The notes beneath the pieces were generated by a model, which did no database searches, was not told where the DNA came from, and saw nothing but the letters and a program-made list of their open reading frames with translations. The position numbers were made by a program, and so were the translations under genes. Below are positions 22,281-32,600 of a stretch of 64,000 nt of DNA, one piece after another. Position 1 is the first letter of the stretch, and each line of letters starts with the position of its first letter. The stretch is from Schistosoma mansoni (Eukaryota > Platyhelminthes > Trematoda > Strigeidida > Schistosomatidae). Location of the stretch: positions 6,993,801 through 7,057,800 of the forward strand of contig NC_031496.1 of NCBI RefSeq assembly GCF_000237925.1, written 5' to 3'.

Positions 22281-22283
22281 TAA

Positions 22284-22342
22284 GCAAAGATGGATAGTGG
22301 CTAGCAGTGGAATCCAGGACGCGCGTTTCGTCTGTTTCATTT
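22284..22342 (-). mobile_element. Family A (Smalpha-like) SINE 3' fragment
   Basis: GCAAAGATGGATAGTGGCTA followed by GCAGTGGAATCCAGGACGCG is the minus-strand 3' end of the SINE. It stops inside the ribozyme (TTTCGTC). Confidence 0.7.
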
Positions 22343-22566
22343 GTTGCTTGAGTATAGTTTTAATATCACATTTAAAACGTGTGTTAATCAATGAAAAATT
22401 ATTTAATGTGAATTTATGCAAGACATACTTATGTTAAAGTATCACTAGAAAAAAATTATATGAACAAACTTTACATCAAAATATGGATTAGTTGAACGAT
22501 TAAAGTTCATTAAGTGCTTAAGCATAATATTAATAATCTTTTTCCTCTCATTCTTATTTCTGGTTA

Positions 22567-23293
22567 GTGGCAGCAGCCTCAGCAGCAGTAGGTCTCAATA
22601 TAAACAAAGGGAAAAGCAAGACTTTCCGACACAATACAACATGCACCAATCGAATTACACTTGACGGAGAAGCTTTGGAGGATGTAGAAACCTTTACATA
22701 TCTGGGTAGCATCATTGATAAACACAGTGAATCAGATGCAGATGTGAGGGCGCGGATCGGCAAAGCAAGAACAGCATATTTACAATTGAAGAACATCTGG
22801 AACTCAAAACAATTGTCGACCAACACCAAGATCATAATTTTCAATACAAATGTCAAAACAGTTCTATTGTATGGGGCGCACATGTGGAGAACTACGAAAA
22901 CCATCATCCAGAAGATACAAGTGTTTATTAACAGTTGTCTACGCAAGATACTTCGGATCCGTTGGCCAGACACTATCAGCAACAAGCTACTGTGGGAGAC
23001 AAAAAAACAGATTTCAGTGGAGGAAGAAATCAGGAAGAGGCTCTGGAAATGCATAGGACACACATTGATGAAGTCACCCAACTGCGTCACAATGCAAGCC
23101 CTCACATGAAGTCCTGAAGGCCAAAGGAGAAGAGGAAGACCAAAGAACACATTACGCCGAGAAATGGAGGCAGACATAAGAAGAATGAACAACAATTGGA
23201 TAGAAAGGAAGGCCCAGGACAGAATGCGTTGGAGAATGCTGGTCGGCGGCCTATGCTCCATTGGGGGTAACAGGCGTAACTAAGTAAGTAAGT
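22567..23293 (+). mobile_element. RTE-like (SR2-like) LINE, 3' part of reverse transcriptase ORF
   Basis: A 180-codon frame (22567-23109) encodes the region after the catalytic core of a non-LTR reverse transcriptase: [73 protein letters not shown]. The reading frame then breaks near 23109, and a further segment encodes the usual end. The 3' terminus GGTAACAGGCGTAACTAAGTAAGTAAG has the short tandem tail typical of RTE elements. The YADD catalytic motif and endonuclease are missing, so it is 5'-truncated and inactive. The long minus-strand frame (22554-23261) is antisense and not a gene. Confidence 0.85.
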
Positions 23294-23334
23294 TTCATTC
23301 TTATAGAATCACTCTGGAATATGTCCTTGTATCA

Positions 23335-23590
23335 GTGTCGAAAGCAAGTTCTGGCTACGGCCTATATAACTTTTTTTATAAAGCCAAAGTGAGATTAACA
23401 TTCACAAGCGGGAATCGTTTACGTGTCTCCATAAAGAATAAGCTCCCTCGTATAACTCCATCTGTTTGGATTTACCAGTTAACCTGCTCTTGTAAAACGA
23501 AGTCAATAGGATGTAGCCAGCTTCTGCTTTCAATACGAATTCGAGAAAATATTTCAGGAAAAAGAACTAAGCAATATAAATCACTGTGAT
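23335..23590 (+). mobile_element. Penelope-like element fragment (GIY-YIG endonuclease, N-terminal side)
   Basis: The frame from 23335 contains KAKVRLTFTSGNRLRVSIKN, KLPRITPSVWIYQLTCSCKT, then SIGCSQLLLSIRIRENI. This corresponds to the linker and first strands of the Penelope GIY-YIG domain, where intact members read CSCG..YIGRT.R...R..EH. Several expected residues are replaced, so it is an inactive relic. It lies right after the LINE at 22567-23293. Confidence 0.6.
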
Positions 23591-23704
23591 AGAACTATTT
23601 TATACAGATTAGAGATTAAAAAAAGATTCATAGAATGAATGAATGTCATATTCATTGTTCTTTATAAATCATCAAGTGATTAGATTACAGTCATTCTGAG
23701 ATGA

Positions 23705-23800
23705 GGTGATGGTTGCAGGTAATCGACAGGAAACTCTGAACCTAGATTTCATGCTATTTAGCACTCATCAGAAAGGTGTACATATAACCTTGAGGGAAAC
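23705..23800 (-). mobile_element. Family E SINE fragment with hammerhead-like core
   Basis: On the minus strand it reads CTGATGA, GTGC/GCAT helix II around TAAATA, then GAAAT, and AGAGTTTCC after the expected cleavage point. The fragment matches 14650-14700 and 52632-52850. Helix III is not convincing, so activity is doubtful. Confidence 0.5.
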
Positions 23801-23824
23801 TGTTATATATAGAGCTTTGATTCT

Positions 23825-24149
23825 TGCTATGTTGCGTACTACTAGACTACTTGAACGATTGAACCCGCAACGTCGCAAGAGAGAAGACAGAAGACTAGTA
23901 AGTAGGAATTTTATTCCCCAAACAGTGTAGTATAGTACAAAGATCTCATGTATTTATAGTTATTGGCTGAAAGTAAATCATCATTTCGGACAGCCAATAG
24001 GCATATAGTGGGTCCTTCTTATTTATCCAATAGGGAAGCTACACGTCGACATTCTAGAATGTTCCTCTAGTGGGGATTGGATGGAATGTCTTCGGCTCTT
24101 TCTGGGCTTTTTGAGTTTGCCAACGGACCATCCTTACAGAAACAATGCT
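23825..24149 (-). mobile_element. LTR-like repeat of a second type (probable solo LTR fossil)
   Basis: On the minus strand it runs TGTTTCTG...CGCAACA (about 23830-24144). It has a TATAAATAC promoter-like box and a downstream AATAAA signal in the order expected of an LTR. TGCT occurs just outside both ends. No internal region and no second copy were found here, so the call rests on structure only. Confidence 0.45.
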
Positions 24150-24745
24150 CCCTAATCAATCAATTATAAATAACAGCTAACCATTTATTTTATGAGAAGC
24201 ATATGTTAAGACTGGATCATAGTTTATTGGGGTTGTTTTCCAAACATCTGATTAATCCCAAAACAAATTTCATATTAACAAACACTAAATATAAATGAGT
24301 GTATGCACGATAAATATTTCCTCCTAGTTTAAGATTGCAAAGTAACGATTAGAATTTCTACCAAATAATCGATATTTGTATGATCAGAGTGTTGTTCCCC
24401 TCATTGTGATAATTGAAAGATGATATATGATTTTATTGTTGATCTAAAGAAGATCTAAAAATACTGATCATTACAGCTCAGTCCAATCGATTTAACCAAA
24501 ATTTTTAAGAGTTGAAGAGCTCTTGTCAATATTTAAGTATTCATACTTTGAACAAGTGTATAAGTATCAGGAAATATTCATGCATTCATTCTTTTTTTGA
24601 TTTCTTGATCTTCAATCCATTGTTGTTCTAAAAAGCACGAAATAGAATTCATCTTACAAACGCCATTTTTAAAAATATTATAATTAGTACGTTATAAATA
24701 TGTTTAACTTGTACGACTGAATACATTCTTGACTTTGATACTGTG
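24150..24745. other. AT-rich DNA, nothing recognised
   Basis: No supported gene or repeat. Confidence 0.35.
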
Positions 24746-24747
24746 AT

Positions 24748-25165
24748 GTTTGCTACTTATGTTGATAGATATAAGTAGTATGTAATATCAATCGAATGTA
24801 GAAACCCTGGCAGCAGAAAGTTGATTATATTGAATAGAAGAGAACGAAAACAAAGAGTGATTGGTATAGAAAAGAAAGAACAATAAAGTCTGAGACATTT
24901 TCAGAAGGGGGTTTTGTGGAGATTTTAGTAATTCTATATAGTTGAAATCATGAGTCAATTGAAGCTAGACCACCATGGAAAACCTGGAAGCACTTGACGG
25001 CCGTTTCGTCCTATTGTAGGACTCCTCATCAGTGCGCATCCTGAGACATTTGTTGGAGGATTTGCAAATAGAGTATTTACTCTATGGTTCTCAGATTTTA
25101 CCAAGATAATCTGTAAATGTGTATTTATATAAATTTGGTTGTCCCGGCACATTTTCTTGTTCATT
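24748..25165 (+). repeat. Family C repeat interrupted by a family B SINE
   Basis: The left part (24748-24900) has the hairpin TACTTATGTTGATAGATATA and the GAGAACGAAAACAAAGAGTG block. The right part (25052-25165) resumes with TTTGCAAATAGAGTATTTAC. The interruption is the SINE at 24901-25040, so family B is younger than this copy of family C. Confidence 0.75.
24890..25051 (-). mobile_element. Family B SINE, 5'-truncated, with 11-bp target duplication
   Basis: The element is 24901-25040, flanked by CTGAGACATTT (24890-24900 and 25041-25051). On the minus strand it starts at GATGCGCACTG, just before the ribozyme, and ends at CCCCCTTCTGA. The first ribozyme core base is changed (ATGAGGA), so self-cleavage is unlikely. 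Confidence 0.85.
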
Positions 25166-25480
25166 TCAGTACCAATAAGATTTATTACAACAGACAAGTA
25201 CAAGTGATTGTTCAAAATGATCTCAAAGATTAAGCGAATAATATGGTTTCTTCGTAAATTGGATTATTTTACTATGAACCTTTTAAATATAATCTTTCTA
25301 CCGTACATATAATTAGTGTGAACTTAAAAATAGTATCTCATACCAAAAAGACAACCTGGTGGTTGATCAAACAAATTTTTATCACTGAATACATTCGGAA
25401 ATTCACCTCGAAGAATTACGAAAAATTTTCAAACTTAAATCATTTAATGAGAGAATGAAACAGTCATTATTTTCGATATA
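25165..25480. other. AT-rich DNA, nothing recognised
   Basis: No supported gene or repeat. Confidence 0.35.
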
Positions 25481-25486
25481 ATTCTG

Positions 25487-25705
25487 TTGAAGTTAGACAT
25501 AAACACCATCGGATGCCGGCTCAGTTGTCTATCGGTTAAGTGCTCTGGCGCGAGACTGGTAAGTCCTGGGTTCGAATCTCGCTCGCTAGAGCGGGTTCGT
25601 GGATGCGCACCGCTGAGGAGTCCCATGATAGGACGAAACGGCCGTCCAGTGCTTCCAAGTTTTCCCTGGTGGTCTAGCTTCAATTGACTTACGCTTTCAA
25701 CTATG
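25487..25705 (+). mobile_element. Family B SINE, head to 3' region
   Basis: Starts GTTGAAGTTAGACATAAACA and GATGCCGGCTCAG, with A- and B-box-like words, then the ribozyme at 25607-25652 and the 3' region to CAACTATGAAA. The frames on both strands here (66 and 90 codons) are by-products of the repeat. Confidence 0.8.
25607..25652 (+). ncRNA. Hammerhead ribozyme (family B)
   Basis: Core CTGAGGA, helix II GTCC/GGAC, GAAAC, palindrome ACGGCCGT, GTC then CAGTGC. Helix I is GCACCG/CAGTGC with one mismatch. All core bases are otherwise present. Confidence 0.7.
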
Positions 25706-26225
25706 AAATTATACAATGTGTTTTCTTTTCCGTCATATACGTATTATTGCAAACATCAATGTATATGTGATGAAGATTACTTCGAAATCAATAAGCGAAT
25801 CATTTACCTTTTGTCTTTGAATTTTAAACATGGTAATAATTAAGTAATGTATTCATCTACAGGCTTGAACATCCTGGGTTCAATCCTGTGTTGCATCATG
25901 AATGAATTCTGACTACAATCTAGCAGATTTCTATTGCTTAATAGTTCTTTTTTAATATTTTATAAAAGAATTTCAATACATGATGTAAAATAACTTCAGA
26001 TGTATATTTCTATTCAACAGCTGGATCTTCAGATATTTCTTCAGTTTGTTTTCATTTTTAAATTCACAGTAGCCTTCACAGAGAATACATATATTCTTAG
26101 GACTCATTACACTATTACAAAATTTATCTATCGTATTCTCATATCTACTTATCCATGTTTCGAATACACTATTCTCCTCTCAATAACATGATAGAACTGA
26201 AAATAAATTAAATATTGTTTACTAA
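25706..26225. other. AT-rich DNA, nothing recognised
   Basis: A 63-codon frame (26000-26191) lacks any recognisable feature. Confidence 0.35.
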
Positions 26226-26529
26226 TGTTATGTCCCGTGGAGAATTATGAATGGTAAATTTGAGGACTATTTATGGACCAATGTGATATGTACATTTCCT
26301 ATTATATAATTGTTAAGTAACTAAAGTATCTATATTCGTGTCCCTCTTATGATAAGCTTCATTTTGACCTATAGACTATTATTATACGATTTACCAATCT
26401 TGAGTTATCCCTAGTCCATTAATTACTGTTCCCCCTATTCGCAACCACATTTGGCCAAATCTTGTACAAATGTTATTTTCTATTTTATTGGTACGATGTG
26501 GTCTGTCTGGTTGGTATATAAACTCATTA
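26226..26529 (+). mobile_element. Partial LTR of family L
   Basis: It starts TGTTATGTCCCGTGGAG and runs to the TATATAAACTCATTAT box, where it meets a family A SINE (26530). The rest of the LTR is not present beyond the SINE. Confidence 0.7.
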
Positions 26530-26835
26530 TCAGGACCCAGCAGCTGAGTGGATAACACGATGGCGTTTGAAGCGAAAGGTACTGGGTTTGAGTCCCAGAG
26601 TTAACATCAACTCTGAGATGCAGGCACATCTAGCTGAAGAGTCCCAAATATGACGAAACGCGTGTTCGTTCCGGATTCCACTGCTAGCCACTATCCATCT
26701 TTGCTTATAATGCTTGTGAATTTAGGCTATATCGAGACAATACGCACAGTATGCACACATGCCAATTAGAGACTGACCAGTTGCAGTCCTCAACACCAAT
26801 GGGAAGATTCAAACAAACCATACTAAATGAATATA
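26530..26835 (+). mobile_element. Family A (Smalpha-like) SINE
   Basis: It starts CAGGACCCAGCAGCTGAGTG (A box), then GGGTTTGAGTCC (B box), a diverged hammerhead near 26628-26680 (CTGAAGA, GAAAC), and the 3' region through CCAATTAGAGACTGACCAG to the repeat of the 5' side (GGGAAGATTCAAACAAACC). It therefore crosses the monomer junction. Confidence 0.75.
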
Positions 26836-27160
26836 ATGTTCGTTTTAGTCTTCTTGCCTAATTCTATTACTTTTTGAACTTATTAAATCTCCATGTCATA
26901 CACCTCATAGAATATTTAATCCAGCATTCGGTGTTACTGCTACTTTAGAAAAGTGTATTATAAGTTTCCTTCAGACTAGCAATAAACCTAAGTTCATCAA
27001 ATCAAATCGTTTGCTTCGAATCATTGAACATAGAACAAAATGTTCCCTAAGGGTGTCAAGTCATTAAATTCAATAATCACATTTCAATTTGACTAATAGA
27101 ACTCTATTATTACTAACATTAGTTGTAACACTGAATAATTTATAATTTTTTTTGCAAAAA
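26836..27160. other. AT-rich DNA, nothing recognised
   Basis: No supported gene or repeat. Confidence 0.35.
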
Positions 27161-27162
27161 AG

Positions 27163-27535
27163 CCCCTTCTGATCTATAATCATATGCTCACTAGTGACTG
27201 ACTTCAAGATACATGTCCTGGAGTTCTAGTGGGAAGCAGTGACCAGTGGAGTTCAACCAAGTCTGCTGTAGAGATATCAACTCACTGAAGACGGTTGCTC
27301 AACTTCTTGGATCAGTTGAAGTTAGATATTACCACCGTTGGATGCCGGCTCAGTGGTCTATCGGTTAAGTGCTCGGGCGCGAAGCTGGTAGGTCCTGGGT
27401 TCGAATCTCGCGAGGCGGGATCATGGATGCGCACTGCTGAGGAGTCCCATAATAGGACGAGACGGCCATCCAGTACTTCCAGGTTTCCAATGATGGTCTA
27501 GCTTCAATTGACTCATGATTTCAACTATGAAAAAA
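27163..27535 (+). mobile_element. Family B SINE, near full monomer beginning at the monomer junction
   Basis: It begins CCCCTTCTGATCTATAATCA, i.e. the 3' end of one monomer running into the 5' part of the next. It continues through the tRNA-like head and ribozyme (27431-27476) to the 3' region. The ribozyme has GAGAC where GAAAC is needed, so it is probably inactive. Confidence 0.8.
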
Positions 27536-27796
27536 TTATATAATATTTTAGTAAACTTTTAATGCTTACTTGTATTTTTCAATAAGAGTGGTTATGGAGA
27601 TTGTAGTATTGTTAACCATTGAATTCACAAGTTGATCTAAGCTTTGATCAACTCATGAATTCAACTTGTTTCTTTTCTTCGATAGTATTTTCCTTTTTTT
27701 AAATGAAACGTGTCACTCGATTATTTTTAATCATATCAATTGATTCATTTATTTATTGTGATTAATATCACATTTACATATGAGTCACTGTTCATG

Positions 27797-27872
27797 TAGT
27801 AATAGTAATAGTAGTAGTAGTAGTAGTAGTAATAGTAGTAGTAGTGGTAGTAGTAGCAGTAGTAGTAGTAGT
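27797..27872. repeat. (AGT)n microsatellite
   Basis: Imperfect trinucleotide run. It produces a spurious poly-Tyr frame on the minus strand. Confidence 0.95.
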
Positions 27873-28091
27873 TATAATGGATGCATAACAATATGATATT
27901 GGATTCGTTTTTGTTTGTCGAAAAAACTGAAAATGGATTTTCATTGTTTAAATAGTTTAAAACCACTAATTAAAATTTTTTAAATACTTATACAAAGTTA
28001 TTCTCAATTCTCGAAAGTATGTACAATTATATAAGTCTATAATTAATTTTAGTTAAATATTTATGAAATCAAAATAGTATATTATTTAATA

Positions 28092-28306
28092 GTTGAATTC
28101 ATGAGTCAATTAAAACTAGACCACCATGAAAAACTTGGAAGCGCTGGATGGCTGTTTCGTCCTAGTATGGTACTCTTCACTAGTGTACATCCACGATCCC
28201 GCTCGCGGGATTCGAACCCAGGACCTATTGGTTTCGCACGTGGATGCTTAGCTTTTAGACCACTAAGTTGACATCCAATGGTGTTAGTGTCTAACTTCAA
28301 CCAAGT
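28092..28306 (-). mobile_element. Family B SINE
   Basis: Minus-strand copy from TTGAAGTTAGACACTAAC through the head (GGTTCGAATCCC) and a diverged ribozyme region near 28140-28190 to the 3' region at TGAATTCAAC. Confidence 0.75.
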
Positions 28307-28409
28307 ATTTTACAATATTTTTATTGGTATATTCTCAAGAAAAAAATTTTAAAATGTTACATATAAACAATATTCAATAATTGTTATACTCTATTGGAAA
28401 TTCAACAAT

Positions 28410-28770
28410 CAAGATGCAGCAGTAATTCGGATGACTCTCCCAGTCTCCCACATTGTATGAGCACTCCTTCTACCTAAATTAATGGTTGCTCTGATTGTTA
28501 GGAGGCGCATCCGCTTCGTGACTCCCGAAAGAACTCGTCTTTCACCATGAGGCATCATGACTCTTCTAAATGAAGATCTTCTGACTCTCAGGGCACAGTT
28601 TAAATGATTTGAATAATTTTTTCTGGTTAGCGTTTTCTTAGCGAGTTAGTTTTCTACGGGATGGAGTCGCTAACCTAATACCCAACCCTCCTCCTTTATC
28701 GGGGCTCGGGACCGGCAGTAGCCCCCGGAGGGACTACAGGTGGAGTACACTTACACTGATGACTATTAAT
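28410..28770 (+). mobile_element. Unclassified LINE-like fragment (family D)
   Basis: This GC-rich block contains GGTTAGCGTTTTCTTAGCGA, CCCAACCCTCCTCCTTTATC and CAGTAGCCCCCGGAGGGAC. Its last 65 bp match a relic at 18656-18735. From memory, similar leader sequence belongs to schistosome non-LTR elements, but the clade is not certain. Confidence 0.45.
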
Positions 28771-28925
28771 GTACTTGTTTATATATGAAATTAACTATAA
28801 TCACATTAAACTTTATGAAACTATCCACCTAATTAATCAGTAAGTTTTATTGGTATGTTCAATAGTTATTAGTTTTCAATTCAAAGTAATTTTTGCATAA
28901 TATTTTTATGTTATTTTACCAATAG

Positions 28926-29287
28926 CCCCCAAATGCCCTGGTACAGCCGAGAGTGGCGAGAATCCACTCTCTCTCCAAATGCTCTCATCACATGGCCAAG
29001 CTTATATAGCCACTGACAGGGAAGTCATACTCACTGCTTTCTCGTGCCACGCGTGTTGTTTACGAAATTGAGAAAACGAAAAGCGAAGGTTCGGCGCCAA
29101 AACCGGGTTGGTGGACACGAAAAGTCCAACTAGGGGAGTTCGAAAACCCTGATTCCAAACCAATGGTACACATGAGCTCCAGTATCCTGATGGAACAAAT
29201 GGCGTATGAATCAATCGTTGGTCACCGGCTACCATGGGACTACATCTCCACACGATGCTCCACTGCCTTGTGGATCGGACCTTTAGG
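28926..29287 (+). mobile_element. R1 retroposon, 3'-truncated
   Basis: It starts CCCCCAAATGCCCTGG and stops inside the element at CTTTAGGTCC. It belongs to the same subfamily as the inverted copy at 30296-30812: the antisense frames share the string RTPLVGLFVSTNPVLAPNLR. Confidence 0.75.
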
Positions 29288-29730
29288 TCCCATTTTCCGC
29301 AACGTAGTAAATTGTGGTTAGCGTGAAATTTCATGTTTTTTATATTAATGTCTTATTGTAAATTTGTTGATATTTGTATTTAATTTAACCAGATGATATT
29401 CAACTCTCTAGTTGTTAAATTTATCTGACTTTTGTCTATAGACTTACTTTAGACAAGTCAATGTATCAATTTATTAAACATCAATGAAGGAGATTAGATC
29501 AAGAAGCAAATATGAAAAAACTTGAAATCAACATTCAGTATTTACTATTATTTCATTTGATTACTTATCTGAAATATATTACTCCTCAGTTTTATTTATC
29601 AGATTCTCCTGATTTTAAACTTGTTTTACTGTTAACAAATATCGACTGATTTCATTCCTAAATGTATGTACATCTTCCATAGTTAGCTCAACTGTAAGTT
29701 CATGTTTACTGTTGTTTTTGATGTTGGTTT

Positions 29731-29820
29731 GTTCTCTGAGCTAGATGGTTTGGTCGTGGAGCTTTCATCGTCCTTCTGAACGACATCATCTAGCACAAAC
29801 TTCGGGTAGAAGTGTTGTTT
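29731..29820 (+). repeat. Family F repeat fragment
   Basis: TTCTCTGAGCTAGATGGTTT, then GAGCTTTCATCGTCCTTCTG, then AGCACAAACTTCGGGTAG matches one arm of the foldback at 15220-15448 and extends outward. Confidence 0.6.
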
Positions 29821-30019
29821 TTCTCAAATATTATAGTTTCTCTGTGAATTTCCTCAATACAGAACTTAATCTTAGTCTAGATCCATAACTTTCACTAATT
29901 AAACGTTATAATACCAGATATTTAATTTTAAAATAAATTTCATAATGACATATCATATAGAATTTCTTATATTGATTCTTCGAGTGTATAAATCAGACAG
30001 TTAGAACCTTGATAAATTC

Positions 30020-30065
30020 TGTTTTATTTAAACACATAAACATTGGTACAAATGGCTTACCTAAA
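30020..30065 (-). mobile_element. R1 tail fragment
   Basis: TTTTATTTAAACACATAAAC followed by ATTGGTACAAA is the 3' end of R1 only, lying just outside the copy at 30296. Confidence 0.6.
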
Positions 30066-30295
30066 AGCAGTCGATCAAAATATCCAACGTTTATACAATT
30101 CGGTTCCCCTAAAGTGAATCATTTTCTGAGTACATGATTTAAAAATCCCTAAATGAATAAACAAAACCATCGTACATCATTAAAGTCATGTCAGTCAGAC
30201 TATTACTCATTGTCCATGTGGGTGGTCTTCAATTACAGTTAGCAAAATTTATTCTGACAATACTGTAGTGTGCACCTTTTATAGAAACTATTTTA

Positions 30296-30812
30296 TTTAT
30301 TTATTTATTTAAACACATAAATATTGGTACAAGAAAGTACCAGATATATATACGTCACACAAATCTTATTTGATTTGTGTGAGGGCTGTGATATTGCCCA
30401 AATGTCCAAACTGAAGAAGGTGGTTTTCTTAGGGGGCCACACCCGGAGCCTTTGACCTAAAGGACTGATCCGCAAGGTAGTGGAGCATCGTGAGGAGATA
30501 CAGTCCCATGGTAGCCGGTGACCAACGATTGATTCATACGCCATTGGTTCCATCAGGATACTGGAGCTCATGTGTACCATTGGTTTGGAATCAGGGTTTT
30601 CGAACTCCCCTAGTTGGACTTTTCGTGTCCACCAACCCGGTTTTGGCGCCGAACCTTCGCTTTTCGTTTTCTCAATTTCGTAAACAACACGCGTGGCACG
30701 AGAAAGCAGTGAGTATGACTTCCCTGTCAGTGGCTATATAAGCGTGGCCATGTGATGAGAGCATTTCGATAGGGATAGCGGACTCTCGCCACTCTCGTCA
30801 TTTGGGGGCTGA
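30296..30812 (-). mobile_element. R1 retroposon, full-length type copy
   Basis: The A-rich tail (as TTTATTTATTTATTTATT) is at the left and the CAAATG start at the right. The 91-codon sense frame (30305-30580) and 83-codon antisense frame (30490-30741) are shared with other copies. The partner at 28926-29287 is in inverted orientation. Confidence 0.8.
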
Positions 30813-31140
30813 AATCTAACATAAAATCACGAAAATTTTTAGTCCAAAATACACATCCCTACATATTTTTAAATCTTTAAATGAGTGTGAACATCAGTCA
30901 GTCACGTACATTTAAGTTACAAAACATACTAGCTTATTTGTAACGATTACTAATCTCTAAAAGACTAAGTATACTCTTACACTTATCAGAAACTCGTTTC
31001 ATTTATTCGGTATATTATAGTATATAACTTAACTATAAAAACTTTTAACCTTACTGATTAATATATGGGTACTTACTAAGACAAAATATCATAAATAATT
31101 CAGTACCAAACTACCATAAATTTATATTAATATATTAAGT
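30813..31140. other. AT-rich DNA, nothing recognised
   Basis: No supported gene or repeat. Confidence 0.35.
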
Positions 31141-31142
31141 AG

Positions 31143-31330
31143 TTAGAGACAGTCGTCAGGAAAACATATCTAACCTTGGTTTTGCGATTGCTGATACTTG
31201 TTAGCAAGGTGTGCCTTCAGACTTGGGGGAAATGATGCCGCTTATGATAAATAAACCCTCATAACTCAACTATACACTGACACATTATCATGGAACTTTT
31301 AGGACCTCAACTGGCCGCCTATAGAAATGA
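31143..31330 (-). mobile_element. Old family E SINE
   Basis: GTTAGAGACAGTCGTCAGGA and TGTTAGCAAGGTGTGCC fit a decayed minus-strand copy, with a head relic near 31270-31320. Confidence 0.4.
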
Positions 31331-31656
31331 GATATATATACTTATCAGTCACTGATCAATGACTATTCCGTCATCAGAAGAATTCAATCATCACTGAATG
31401 ACTAAACAACCGTGACAGTTGCTAGTTCTTAGTGATCAATTGATTTTATTTGTATGAATCATATTCCGATAGCATAATAAAATATTGCGTCAACTTAATT
31501 TTGTATCTTACTACTTATAAATGTATCAAGTAGTTAAAATGGTAAATACAAATTGTCAAAGCCGTAATTATCAGAAATATATTCCAAAGAATTAATTAAC
31601 AGCTTAATAAGAAATAAATGACTCATTTCATTACTGTTGTTAGTCTATTGTAATTT

Positions 31657-32172
31657 AATAGTGTTGTATCCTGTGGAGAATAATGAATGGTAAATTTGAG
31701 GACTATTTATGGACCAATGTAATATGTCTATTTCCTATTGTATAATTGTTAAGTAACTGAACTATTCATATTCGTGTCCCTCTTATTATAAGCTTTATTT
31801 TGACCTAGAGACTATTACTGTACGCTTTACCATTCCTGAGTTATACCCAGTCTATTGACTGCTGTTCCCTCTATTCACAGCCACATTTGGCTAAATCTTG
31901 TACAAATGTTATTTCCTATTTTATGGTACTATGTGGTCAGTTGTTTGGTATATAAACTCAGTATGTTTGACAATAATGATTCATATTTCAGAGGCTGTTA
32001 TTGGTGTTCTGGACTTAACCGGCTGGGCTAGGCTGATAGCAGGACTGATAAGTACTCAAGACTGCTCATACGATTTTGTGCATCATTGCTCCGATCGATA
32101 ATTCGCTCTTCTCTAATTGGGCGTTCATATACTAGACAGGGCACATACGCACCCACAAGTTATAACAAATAG
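31657..32172 (+). mobile_element. Solo LTR of family L with perfect 5-bp target duplication
   Basis: The LTR is 31662-32167 (506 bp), starting TGTTGTATCC and ending GTTATAACA, with AATAG directly on both sides. An internal TATATAAACTC box is a likely promoter. No coding region is left, consistent with LTR-LTR recombination after insertion. The frame at 31898-32101 is a by-product. Confidence 0.85.
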
Positions 32173-32434
32173 ATAAATGAAAAATTTGCATTTAAAATGA
32201 GTTACTCAACCAGTGAGTCATTTATATTCTGGTCTATAGGAACACTGAAAGTCATATTGATATTTTATAAAAATCCAAATGATCCCAGTAATCGTAATAT
32301 CAGTATTATAAGTGACATGTCAAAAAGTTGTCTAAGTAAGAAAAAAATTTATATTATGTGGAAATCGCGTTATCTCTGACCAGTGTATTGAATTTCCCAT
32401 GTATCTCGTAAATAATAAGATAGGTAATAGGTAG

Positions 32435-32600
32435 TTGGCGGCGATTTATAGAAAACTCTGTGTTTATGACTCAGCCTAGTTGGAGCTCTTCAAAAAAGAC
32501 CTTGAGAAGGCCGATACTGTTAGCAAGAATCGGATCCACGTTATCTTATATTAAATCCTGGCACTAATTTTGGTCGACAATGACATTCCCTAATACCGAG
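32435..32600 (-). mobile_element. Possible family E SINE relic
   Basis: GATTTATAGAAAACTCTGTG and the following decayed words resemble the ribozyme-side end of family E. The match is weak. Confidence 0.25.

Noticed and set aside
22554-23261. Minus-strand 235-codon frame
   Set aside because: It lies fully antisense to the RTE-like reverse transcriptase fragment, which has clear family motifs on the plus strand.
27745-27966. Minus-strand frame with a long poly-tyrosine run
   Set aside because: It is the translation of an AGT microsatellite.
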